Assembly: GCA_029976075.1 (NCBI GenBank)
Contig: JARKNW010000133.1
Location: 1 to 64,000, forward strand
Direction: 5' to 3'
DNA length: 64,000 nucleotides
Origin: Pleomorphomonas sp.
GTDB lineage: Bacteria > Pseudomonadota > Alphaproteobacteria > Rhizobiales > Pleomorphomonadaceae
Of the stretch, positions 56,889 through 64,000 are shown piece after piece. Below the pieces are notes generated by a model. The model was not told the origin of the DNA. It searched no databases and saw nothing but the letters and a program-made list of their open reading frames with translations. Made by a program: the position numbers and the translations under genes. The stretch's first letter is position 1, and the number at the start of each line of letters is the position of its first letter.

Positions 56889-57707
56889 ATGGTCCTTTCC
56901 CTTTTGCCCGACCTCGGCAAACGTACGCTGGTGATGGGCATCCTCAATGTCACGCCCGACAGTTTTTCCGATGGCGGCCGGTTTGCCTCGGTCGAGGCCG
57001 CTCTCGTCCACGCGGGCAGGATGACCGAAGAGGGAGCCGACATTCTCGATGTCGGAGGCGAGTCGACACGTCCCGGGGCAACCGAGGTGTCACTCGAAGA
57101 GGAAATCGCCCGCGTGGTGCCGGTCATCGAACGCCTTGCAACAGGCGACTTCCCCCCCATCTCGATCGACACCTACAAGGCAGGGACTGCCGAAGCGGCG
57201 CTCAAGGCCGGCGCGGCTATCGTCAATGATATCTGGGGTCTGCAGCGTGAACCGGACATGGCCTCTGTTGCCGCCGTCCATGACGCTCCGGTCATCGTGA
57301 TGCACAACCGGACCGACATCGATCCGAAGATCGATATCGTCGAGGACATGAAGATCTTTTTCGAACGCTCACTGGAGATAGCGCGCAAGGCGGGACTTCC
57401 GGATACACATGTGATCCTCGATCCAGGGGTCGGTTTCGGCAAGACGCTCCAGCAGAACATTCAGGCCGTGGCGCGCGTCGGTGAACTGAAAGCGCTCGGC
57501 TACCCGGTGCTGATGGGAACCTCGCGCAAGCGAATGATCGGTGCTCTGGTCGGCGCGGAGCGACCGGTCGCCGAGAGACTGATCGGCACCGTCGCCTCGA
57601 ATGTCGCAGCCATTCTTGCCGGTGCCGACATCATCCGTGTTCACGACGTGGCGGCCCATCGCGATGCCGCCGCCGTTGCCGATGCCATCAGGAAGGAGAT
57701 GCGATGA
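56889..57707 (+). CDS. folP: Dihydropteroate synthase
   Basis: 272 residues from ATG 56889; GTG 56814 would add 25. The pterin/PABA site is built by LVMGILNVTPDSFSDGG, DVGGESTRPGA and GFGKTLQQN, and the C-terminal segment has TSRKRMIGALVG. It joins 6-hydroxymethyl-dihydropterin pyrophosphate to p-aminobenzoate in folate synthesis and is the sulfonamide target. First gene of folP-folB-folK-mfnB-like; its stop overlaps folB by 4 bp. Confidence 0.95.
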   Translation: MVLSLLPDLGKRTLVMGILNVTPDSFSDGGRFASVEAALVHAGRMTEEGADILDVGGESTRPGATEVSLEEEIARVVPVIERLATGDFPPISIDTYKAGTAEAALKAGAAIVNDIWGLQREPDMASVAAVHDAPVIVMHNRTDIDPKIDIVEDMKIFFERSLEIARKAGLPDTHVILDPGVGFGKTLQQNIQAVARVGELKALGYPVLMGTSRKRMIGALVGAERPVAERLIGTVASNVAAILAGADIIRVHDVAAHRDAAAVADAIRKEMR

Positions 57708-58075
57708 GCGACCATATTCGTGTCCACCGACTCGCCATCTTCGCCCGTCACGGCGTACTGGCCGAGGAGGCTGTCATCGGCCAACGCTTCTTCATCTCGC
57801 TCGACGCGGCGGTCGACACACGCGCCGCCGGCGCCACGGACGATCTGACAAAGTCGGTCTCATATGCCGATATGGCCGACGTGGTCGTGGACATTGCCAC
57901 CACGCGCCGGTTCAAGTTGCTCGAAGCACTGGCGGAGGCGATCGCGACGGAGATCCTTGCGAGCTTCCCGCTCGTCGAGGCCATCATGGTCCGGGTCGAC
58001 AAGCCGTCGGCGCCAGTGCCGCACGTGCTCGACAACGTGTCCGTCGAGATCACGCGGAGTCGCGCCGATGGCTAA
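57704..58075 (+). CDS. folB: Dihydroneopterin aldolase
   Basis: 123 residues. RVHRLAIFARHGVLAEEAVIGQ is the conserved N-terminal strand with the glutamate, SVSYADMADVV and LLEALAEAIATEIL follow, and ending VRVDKPSAPVP carries the conserved KP. It cleaves dihydroneopterin to 6-hydroxymethyl-dihydropterin and glycolaldehyde. Starts inside the folP stop (ATGA) and ends 8 bp past the folK start, so it is translationally coupled on both sides. Confidence 0.93.
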   Translation: MSDHIRVHRLAIFARHGVLAEEAVIGQRFFISLDAAVDTRAAGATDDLTKSVSYADMADVVVDIATTRRFKLLEALAEAIATEILASFPLVEAIMVRVDKPSAPVPHVLDNVSVEITRSRADG

Positions 58076-58538
58076 AGCAGCCCTCAGCCTCGGGGGTAAC
58101 ATTGGCGACGTGCGAGTCATGATCGCCAGCGCGTTGGACCTCCTGGAAGAGGCCGACGTGCGTGTGGTCGCCCGATCCTCCAACTATCGGACGCGTCCTT
58201 GGGGCAAGACGGACCAGCCGGATTTCACCAACGTCTCGGTGGTGGTAGAAACCAAGCTTCTGCCGTCCGAGCTGTTGGCGACCTGTCTCGAGGTGGAGCG
58301 TCGGCTGGGGCGTGTCCGTCACGAGCGTTGGGGACCGCGTGTCATCGACATCGATCTTATCACCTATGACGATGTGCACATGGAAACGTCCGAACTGACG
58401 CTGCCGCATCGTCATGCCCACGAGCGAGGCTTCGTCCTAATACCTCTTGCCGAGATCGCGCCGGACCTCTTGATTGGCGGCAGGACCGTTGCCGAGCTGG
58501 CGGCCCGATTCGCGAATGATCCGATCGAAAAGCTCTGA
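58068..58538 (+). CDS. folK: HPPK: 2-amino-4-hydroxy-6-hydroxymethyldihydropteridine pyrophosphokinase
   Basis: 156 residues. LSLGGNIGD near the start, RTRPWGKTDQPDFTNVSVVV, and the catalytic core RWGPRVIDIDLITYDD and LPHRHAHERGFVLIPLAEI are the HPPK signatures. It pyrophosphorylates 6-hydroxymethyl-dihydropterin to the FolP substrate. Overlaps folB by 8 bp. With folP and folB it supplies three consecutive steps of folate synthesis. Confidence 0.95.
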   Translation: MAKAALSLGGNIGDVRVMIASALDLLEEADVRVVARSSNYRTRPWGKTDQPDFTNVSVVVETKLLPSELLATCLEVERRLGRVRHERWGPRVIDIDLITYDDVHMETSELTLPHRHAHERGFVLIPLAEIAPDLLIGGRTVAELAARFANDPIEKL

Positions 58539-58554
58539 CGCGCGGAGATCCGCC

Positions 58555-59238
58555 ATGACCACTCTTCAGGTAACCGTCGCCACGGCCGACGAGGCGCAGT
58601 CCGCCATCGCCGCCGGTGCGACAATGCTCTTTGCGGCCGGTATTGCAGAGGGGTTGCCTGTCCCGGTTTCCACCACTCAGCTGCGTGCGATCCTGTCGGT
58701 GGCCGGCGAACGGGCCGAAGTGGTGGCAGCAGCCGGGAGCCTCTCGCCGGAGGGCTTGGTAGATCTTGCGGCGACCGGCGTCTCCGCGTTGGTCCTGCCG
58801 GTTCCGGAGGGCGACGCTGGCGCGGCGCTCCTATCGCGGATCGGTCGCTCGATGGCGACCAGCATTCGGTTGATCGCCGCGTTTCCGCCCGAGGCGGGAC
58901 CGGACTTTGATCTCATGCCGGTAGCTGCCATCGCCGGCTTCTCGGGCGTCTGGCTAGTGGCCTCGGAGACGACTGACGGTCTCACCAAAGCGGTCAAGCT
59001 CGCAGACATCGCCCGCTTCGTCGCCGCCGCTCGTCGGTCAAAACTGACGGTTGGCCTCTCCGGTAGCTTGCGCGTGGTTGATGTCGGCACGCTGTTGCCA
59101 CTCCGTCCCGACCATCTCGGCTTCCGCGCGGCAGTATCCGAGGATGAAGACCCCGCCAAGCCGCTCGATCAGGCCCGCATCCGGGCAGTCGCCGCCGCTT
59201 TTGCCATCCACGCCGCCCATACGGCATCCGAGGAATAA
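58555..59238 (+). CDS. MfnB-like (DUF556) protein, probably without the standard active site
   Basis: 227 residues. The C-terminal half matches (5-formylfuran-3-yl)methyl phosphate synthase (MfnB/DUF556): IAGFSGVWL, KLTVGLSGSLRVVDVGTL, PDHLGFRAAV. In MfnB the N-terminal VKNPKEGSLGA block carries the Schiff-base lysine; here that block reads AAGIAEGLPVP, and the later VKVGL lysine is replaced in VLPVPEG. The LDT acid block is VAS. So catalysis as in methanofuran synthesis is doubtful. It follows folK by 16 bp with GGAG before the ATG, so it is expressed with the folate genes. Role unknown. Confidence 0.7.
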   Translation: MTTLQVTVATADEAQSAIAAGATMLFAAGIAEGLPVPVSTTQLRAILSVAGERAEVVAAAGSLSPEGLVDLAATGVSALVLPVPEGDAGAALLSRIGRSMATSIRLIAAFPPEAGPDFDLMPVAAIAGFSGVWLVASETTDGLTKAVKLADIARFVAAARRSKLTVGLSGSLRVVDVGTLLPLRPDHLGFRAAVSEDEDPAKPLDQARIRAVAAAFAIHAAHTASEE

Positions 59239-59244
59239 ACGCGC

Positions 59245-59988
59245 TCAGGCAATCCAGCCGCTTTCAAGAGCAGCAGCCCACTCAAGCCGTCCAGCCTCGC
59301 GAGCAAGGCGGACGACATTGGCGGTGTCATAGGGCACGGCGTAGTGCACCACGGCCCAGCCGGCGTAACGCTTCTCGGCAACGGCGTAACGGGCTTCCGG
59401 CGCGCCAACCTGCATGACATGTAACGGCGCGTCGTCCGTGTACCCCTGCAGGCCGACGCTGCCCGGATTGACGACCACCGCACCAGATTTCAGCCGCACG
59501 ATGCGCGGCATGTGGGTATGGCCACATAGAAGCAGGCTCGACGATCCGATGGCGACCGGCGAATGCGCCCGAGCCTCCACCAAATCGCGATCGGCAAGCC
59601 GCATGCGGCCTCCCTCTACCGTCTCCAACCAATACTCGACATCGGATGTCGGCGTGCCATGCCAGGCGATGACCGGACCAACCGACAACGAAGCCGGAAG
59701 CCCCTTCAGCCATGCAATATGTGCGCCCGAGAGCTGGTCGTAGGCGTGGCCGTCGGAAGCCCCCATGTCGGAGCGGGGCGTTGTGACCAGCGCCCTGTCA
59801 TGATTGCCGGCGATGCAGGCGATGGATGAGGTCATCAGCATGTCCGCAGTCCGCCGGGCTTCGAGCGGCCCCGACAGGTGATCGCCGAGGCAGACTGTCG
59901 CATCCACCGAGCGACCAGAGAGGTCGTCGAGCACCGCCGCGAGCGCGTCGGCATTGCCGTGGATATCCGAGAGGATGGCGATGCGCAT
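59245..59988 (-). CDS. Metallophosphoesterase (YfcE/MPP-type)
   Basis: 247 residues. The calcineurin-like motifs are in order: LSDIHGN (residues 5-11), LGDHLSG, GNHD (with R after), and HTHMPR near residue 165. This is the compact family containing YfcE and phosphatase-like enzymes, using two metals to split phosphodiesters or monoesters. Its substrate is unknown. AGGAAG lies before the ATG at 59988. It converges on the MfnB-like gene with only 6 bp between stops. Confidence 0.9.
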   Translation of the reverse strand: MRIAILSDIHGNADALAAVLDDLSGRSVDATVCLGDHLSGPLEARRTADMLMTSSIACIAGNHDRALVTTPRSDMGASDGHAYDQLSGAHIAWLKGLPASLSVGPVIAWHGTPTSDVEYWLETVEGGRMRLADRDLVEARAHSPVAIGSSSLLLCGHTHMPRIVRLKSGAVVVNPGSVGLQGYTDDAPLHVMQVGAPEARYAVAEKRYAGWAVVHYAVPYDTANVVRLAREAGRLEWAAALESGWIA

Positions 59989-60095
59989 GGAGACTTCCTG
60001 AGAACCCGTCGCATGGCTTAGCGGATTCAAGGTCTCTCTCCAACTCTCCGCTTGGGAGGGAACATGCCCCCACGCAAAAAGTCTCCAAATAGAAA

Positions 60096-60123
60096 GGGCC
60101 TCGCGAGTGAATACGCGAGGCCC
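60096..60123. terminator. Terminator of valS
   Basis: 10-bp perfect GC stem (60096-60105 with 60114-60123), 8-nt loop. On the minus strand, downstream of valS, it is followed by TTTCTATTT. Confidence 0.82.
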
Positions 60124-60149
60124 GAAACAGATGTTCTGTTCAGTCAGTG

Positions 60150-62909
60150 TCAGGCGAGCCGTGCCAGCGCTTCGCGCACCTTGACGAGCCGCTCGGCGTA
60201 CCCCTCGCGCTTGGCCTTTTCCTCCTCGACCACCTCTTCCGGGGCCTTGGCGACAAAGGCGGCGTTGCCGAGCTTCTTGTCGATGCGCTCGATCTCGCTC
60301 ACAAGCTTGCCTTCCTCCTTGCCGAGGCGGGCACGCTCGCCATCGAGGTCGACAACGCCGGAGAGCGGCAGCGCAATGACGCCGTCAGCCGTGACGATCT
60401 GGGCCGACTGGCCAGGCGCCACGTCGGCAGTGGACACCTCGGAAACGCGGGCAAGACGTGAGATGGCCGGCGTGTGAGTGCCGAGCCAGCCCTTCACCTT
60501 GGCGGAAGCGCCGACCAGCACCAGCGGCAACAGAGTCGCCGGCGCCACGTTCATCTCGGCGCGCACCGAGCGGATCTCGGTGATCACGTCGATCAGCCAG
60601 TTGATCTCGTCGGCGGCGTCGGTCGTCTCGCGGCTGCCTTCCGGCCAGGCGGTCAGCACCAGAAGGTTGTCGCGGGCCGGGCCGGTTTCGCCGGTCTTGG
60701 CCCAGAGTTCCTCGGTGATGAACGGCATGAAGGGGTGCAACACCTTCAGGATCTCATCGATCACCCAGGCGCAGGTGGCACGCGTCTCATCCTTGGCTGC
60801 ACCATCATCGCCGGTCAGCACCGGCTTGGTGAACTCGAGGTACCAGTCGCAGAAGGAGTTCCAGACGAAGCGATAGATGGCGCCAGCCGCATCGTTGAAG
60901 CGATAGGCGTCGAGCGCCTCCGACACTTCGGCTTGCGTCTTGCGCAGCTCGGTGACCACCCAGCGATTGAGCGTCTCCGTCACCTTGTCGGGATCGAAAC
61001 CGGCGACGCGGATGCAGCCGTTCATCTCGGAGAAGCGGACGGCGTTCCAGAGCTTGGTTGCAAAATTGCGGTAGCCCCCGACGCGGCTGGTCGCCAGCTT
61101 GATGTCGCGCCCCTGGGCAGCCATGGCAGCCAGCGTGAAGCGGAGGGCGTCGGCGCCAAACTCGTCGATCAGGTTGAGCGGATCAATGACGTTGCCCTTG
61201 GACTTCGACATCTTGGCGCCCTTCTCGTCACGGACGAGGGCGTGGATGTAGACGTCCTTGAACGGCTCGGTACCCATGAAGTGCTTGCCCATCATCATCA
61301 TCCGGGCGACCCAGAAGAAGATGATGTCGAAGCCGGTGATCAGGACATTGGTCGGATAATAGCGGGCGAGCTCCGGCGTCTCATCGGGCCAGCCGAGAGT
61401 CGAGAACGGCCAGAGAGCCGACGAGAACCAGGTGTCCAGCACGTCCTCGTCGCGCTTCAGCTCGACCGCATTGCCGTAGTGAGCCTTGGCTTCCTCGGCG
61501 GCGGCGGCCTCGCTCTCGGCAACGAACACCTTGCCATCCGGACCATACCAGGCGGGGATCTGATGGCCCCACCAGAGCTGGCGCGAGATGCACCAGGGCT
61601 GGATGTTTTCCATCCACTCGTAATAGGTCTTTTCCCAGTTCTTCGGCACGAAGCTGGTGCGGCCTTCCTTGACCGAGGCGAGCGCCGGCTCGGCCAGAAC
61701 CTTGGCGTTGACGTACCACTGATCAGTCAGGAAAGGCTCGATCGGCACGCCGCCACGGTCGCCATGCGGCACCTGATGGGTGTGCGGCTCGATCTTGTCG
61801 AGCAGGCCGGCAGCCTCGAAGGCGGCGACCACGAGCTTGCGCGCCTCGAAACGGTCCTTGCCATGCAGATTTTCGACCGTCAGGTCGAGTTCGGCCGACG
61901 GCGTGACCCCCTCGAAGAAATCGACATTACCCTTCAGGGTGACCGCCGCCTCGACGTCCAGGATGCTGATCGGCTTGCAGCCATGCCGCTTGCCGACTTC
62001 GAAGTCGTTGAAGTCGTGTGCCGGGGTGATCTTCACCGCGCCGGTACCCTTCTCGGGATCGGAATACTCGTCGGCAACGATCGGGATCAGGCGACCGACC
62101 AGAGGCAGCTTCACCGACTTGCCAACGATCGACTTGTAGCGCTCGTCGGTCGGATGAACGGCTACGGCGGTATCGCCAAGCATCGTCTCGGGGCGGGTGG
62201 TGGCAACGACGATATAGTCGCGGGTCTCGAACTCGGTTGGCTTTCCGGCCTCGTCGAAGGCGATCGGATACTGGTAAGTGACCCCATCCGCCAACGGATA
62301 GCGGAAATGCCAGAGATGGCCCTTCACCTCGGTCTGCAGGACCTCAAGATCCGAGATGGCGGTAAGCAGCTTTGGATCCCAGTTGACGAGGCGCTTGTCC
62401 TTGTAGATCAGCCCCTCGCGGTAAAGCTGGACGAACACCTTCAGCACGGCCTTGGAAAGGCCGGCGTCCATGGTGAAGCGTTCGCGCGACCAGTCGCAGG
62501 AGGCCCCAAGGCGCTTCAACTGGCCGACAATGGTACCGCCCGACTCGGCCTTCCACTCCCAGACGCGCTTGACGAACTCTTCGCGACCGATTTGGCGGCG
62601 ATGGACCTGCCTTTCAGCCAACCGGCGTTCCACCACCATCTGCGTGGCAATACCGGCATGATCGAGGCCCGGCTGCCAGAGCACATCCAGACCCCGCATG
62701 CGCTGAAGCCGGACGAGAATATCCTGCAGCGTGTTGTTGAGCGCGTGGCCCATGTGCAGCGAGCCGGTGACGTTCGGCGGCGGAATGACGATGGTGAAGG
62801 TGCCCTTGCCCGGCTTTTTGCCAGCGCCGGCGGCGAACGCCTTCGCATCTTCCCAGGCCTTGGCGATGCGCGGCTCCACGTCCGCTGCTTCAAATGTCTT
62901 TTCCAGCAT
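60150..62909 (-). CDS. valS: Valine-tRNA ligase
   Basis: 919 residues. The class Ia signatures are LHMGHALNNT (HIGH-type, about residue 50) and GAKMSKSKGNVI (about residue 568); an editing domain lies between. The C-terminal arm ends in a coiled coil (LGKEEGKLVSEIERIDKKL) typical of valS. Charges tRNA-Val and edits mischarged threonine. A strong hairpin terminator follows. Confidence 0.97.
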   Translation of the reverse strand: MLEKTFEAADVEPRIAKAWEDAKAFAAGAGKKPGKGTFTIVIPPPNVTGSLHMGHALNNTLQDILVRLQRMRGLDVLWQPGLDHAGIATQMVVERRLAERQVHRRQIGREEFVKRVWEWKAESGGTIVGQLKRLGASCDWSRERFTMDAGLSKAVLKVFVQLYREGLIYKDKRLVNWDPKLLTAISDLEVLQTEVKGHLWHFRYPLADGVTYQYPIAFDEAGKPTEFETRDYIVVATTRPETMLGDTAVAVHPTDERYKSIVGKSVKLPLVGRLIPIVADEYSDPEKGTGAVKITPAHDFNDFEVGKRHGCKPISILDVEAAVTLKGNVDFFEGVTPSAELDLTVENLHGKDRFEARKLVVAAFEAAGLLDKIEPHTHQVPHGDRGGVPIEPFLTDQWYVNAKVLAEPALASVKEGRTSFVPKNWEKTYYEWMENIQPWCISRQLWWGHQIPAWYGPDGKVFVAESEAAAAEEAKAHYGNAVELKRDEDVLDTWFSSALWPFSTLGWPDETPELARYYPTNVLITGFDIIFFWVARMMMMGKHFMGTEPFKDVYIHALVRDEKGAKMSKSKGNVIDPLNLIDEFGADALRFTLAAMAAQGRDIKLATSRVGGYRNFATKLWNAVRFSEMNGCIRVAGFDPDKVTETLNRWVVTELRKTQAEVSEALDAYRFNDAAGAIYRFVWNSFCDWYLEFTKPVLTGDDGAAKDETRATCAWVIDEILKVLHPFMPFITEELWAKTGETGPARDNLLVLTAWPEGSRETTDAADEINWLIDVITEIRSVRAEMNVAPATLLPLVLVGASAKVKGWLGTHTPAISRLARVSEVSTADVAPGQSAQIVTADGVIALPLSGVVDLDGERARLGKEEGKLVSEIERIDKKLGNAAFVAKAPEEVVEEEKAKREGYAERLVKVREALARLA

Positions 62910-62997
62910 GATCCGACGTCTTTTTCCTGTCGTCTTGGGGTGAGCGACGGTTAGCCGCTGCGCCCTAGAAAATCAACAAGAAGCGCCCTTTTCACGG

Positions 62998-63228
62998 TCA
63001 AAACTGGTCCAATCCGCCACGACACCCGGCAGCCCGCCGCATTGCCGCCTCAGTCACGCGGCCATCGGAAAACCCGATATCGCGCAGCATGTGGTCGTTG
63101 AGATCCTCGACCCTCTCATGCCGCCACCATGAAAAAGGAGCGAAACGACTGGCGAACTCGACAAGTGCTGCTGCGAAACCAGCGCGCCAGCCATCGCGCC
63201 GGATCATGGTCTGATCCACGCAGGTCAT
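62998..63228 (-). CDS. DUF1127-domain small protein
   Basis: 76 residues, arginine-rich. The DUF1127 core is at the C-terminus, WWRHERVEDLNDHMLRDIGFS, matching the W-x-x-R-x-x-x-x-L-x-D...L-x-D-I-G pattern. Such small proteins are common in alphaproteobacteria and in some species bind RNA or affect phosphate and RNA metabolism. ATG at 63228 follows AAGGGATAAG. It is divergent from the LysR-type gene with about 100 bp between them. Confidence 0.85.
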   Translation of the reverse strand: MTCVDQTMIRRDGWRAGFAAALVEFASRFAPFSWWRHERVEDLNDHMLRDIGFSDGRVTEAAMRRAAGCRGGLDQF

Positions 63229-63330
63229 GCTCTTATCCCTTGATCCGTTGATGCGGTAAGCGCAATCTCTGCCCAAAAAGCAAATGTTTCCAATCGAACC
63301 TTCGTCACAATCCATAAAGAGAGCTTATGC

Positions 63331-64000
63331 ATGAAGCTGGGTCGGCAGATTCCTCTCAATGCGCTCCGGGTATTCGAGGCGGTCGCGCGCCTGATGAGCT
63401 TCACCCGCGCCGGCGAAGAACTCGGCATGACGCAAACAGCCGTCAGCTATCAGGTGAAACAGTTGGAAGGTGTGCTGGGTGAACTCTTGTTCCGACGGCT
63501 ACCACGGCGGATCGAACTGACCGAGGCGGGGGAACGGCTGGTCCCCAAGGTGAGCGAGGCCTTTGCGCTTCTTGAAGAAGCGATGGCGGCGGCCCGGACG
63601 GCCGTTGATGAGCAACTGATCATCAACACCACGTCGACATTCGCCGCTCATTGGCTCGCGAGCCGTATCGGCAACTTCCAACTCGGCGCGCCGCACATCG
63701 CTGTCCGCCTCATAACCGACAATGCTCCGATGGATTTCGGCCGCGACCTCGGCGACGTCGCTATCCGCTTCGGCAAGGGCGACTGGCCGGGTCTTGTCGC
63801 CCACCATGTCATGGACCTCGACTTTGCTCCCATGCTCAGTCCAACGCTGCTCGATTGGGTCAAGCCGCTCAATTGCCCGCGCGATCTTCTCAAATGCAAG
63901 ATCATCGACCCCGGAGATCCCTGGTGGCGACTCTGGTTCGAGGCGGCCGGCGTGAGTGACGCCGATCTAGAGGGGCGACAGCGAAACCTCTTCGGTTCGC
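63331..64000 (+). CDS. LysR-family transcriptional regulator (GcvA-like), 3' end cut by window
   Basis: 223 codons are present and the frame is still open at base 64000. The N-terminal winged helix is NALRVFEAVARLMSFTRAGE followed by ELGMTQTAVSYQVKQLE, and the effector-binding domain begins near residue 90 (LIINTTSTFAAHWLASRI). The TFAAHWLASRI pattern is typical of GcvA-like LysR regulators. GAGAG precedes the ATG. It is divergent from the DUF1127 gene, a possible target; the effector is unknown. Confidence 0.9.
   Translation, partial: MKLGRQIPLNALRVFEAVARLMSFTRAGEELGMTQTAVSYQVKQLEGVLGELLFRRLPRRIELTEAGERLVPKVSEAFALLEEAMAAARTAVDEQLIINTTSTFAAHWLASRIGNFQLGAPHIAVRLITDNAPMDFGRDLGDVAIRFGKGDWPGLVAHHVMDLDFAPMLSPTLLDWVKPLNCPRDLLKCKIIDPGDPWWRLWFEAAGVSDADLEGRQRNLFGS

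Noticed and set aside
58474..58554. Longer N-terminus for the MfnB-like gene
   Set aside because: It would run into the end of folK with a poor start context; ATG 58555 has GGAG at the right distance.
60474..62954. 826-codon plus-strand open frame opposite valS
   Set aside because: Exact antisense of a confidently identified valS; long frames opposite GC-rich genes are expected. No family motif or start context.

Overview
The window reads as core chromosome of a GC-rich alphaproteobacterium, most likely order Hyphomicrobiales (Rhizobiales). Supporting signs are a CcrM-type GANTC methyltransferase, an F0 ATP synthase operon in the order I-A-C-B'-B separated from F1, SOS operators of the alphaproteobacterial form GTTC-N7-GTTC, an imuA-imuB-dnaE2 mutagenesis cassette, the mutY / DciA-like / DsbA-like / smc neighbourhood, a DUF1127 protein and CtrA-type TTAA-N7-TTAA motifs. 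The genus cannot be fixed from sequence alone; a Pleomorphomonas-like organism is only a guess. I see no rRNA, tRNA, CRISPR array, insertion sequence or prophage.

Layout. 1-7.6 kb: end of a UxaA-type sugar-acid dehydratase, a LysE exporter, the SOS translesion cassette dnaE2-imuB-imuA (minus strand) and a small P-loop NTPase. 7.7-13 kb: tsaC, a histone-deacetylase-like amidohydrolase, a 500-bp gap leading to a 63-aa orphan ORF, a two-gene copper operon (DUF2946-like plus PCuAC) and a CorA-family transporter. 13-24 kb: an intergenic repeat, an AraC regulator, cpdB, an acetyltransferase, dxs, a GyrI-like protein, xseB, pdxH, a DnaJ-like chaperone with a DUF1499 partner, and an MBL hydrolase. 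24-34 kb: MFS transporter, tlyA and a TrmA/RlmD-type methyltransferase, alanine dehydrogenase with a divergent Lrp regulator, a chemoreceptor, an acetyltransferase, aroC and rnhB. 34.8-37.7 kb: the F0 operon. 37.8-46.8 kb: smc, DsbA-like, DciA-like, mutY, ccrM, DUF1993 and a glycosyltransferase. 47-53 kb: an SOS-box-preceded radical SAM protein, a zincin, an MBL hydrolase, a divergent NmrA/HxlR pair, a zinc alcohol dehydrogenase, an acetyltransferase and ssb. 53.7-64 kb: uvrA, a folate operon folP-folB-folK ending in an MfnB-like gene, a metallophosphoesterase, valS, DUF1127 and a truncated LysR gene.

Genes that appear to work together. DNA-damage response: three LexA-type boxes lie before imuA, between ssb and uvrA, and directly before the radical SAM gene. 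Cell cycle: ccrM has a GANTC site and CtrA-like sites upstream, and a perfect CtrA full site lies before the orphan small ORF. Copper handling: the DUF2946-like and PCuAC genes are adjacent. One-carbon metabolism: a folate operon carries a degenerate MfnB (DUF556) homologue. The most unusual items are that MfnB-like gene, the apparently leaderless SOS promoter of the radical SAM gene, and the CtrA-box/small-protein locus. All functions are from reading motifs and family resemblance; no database search was run.
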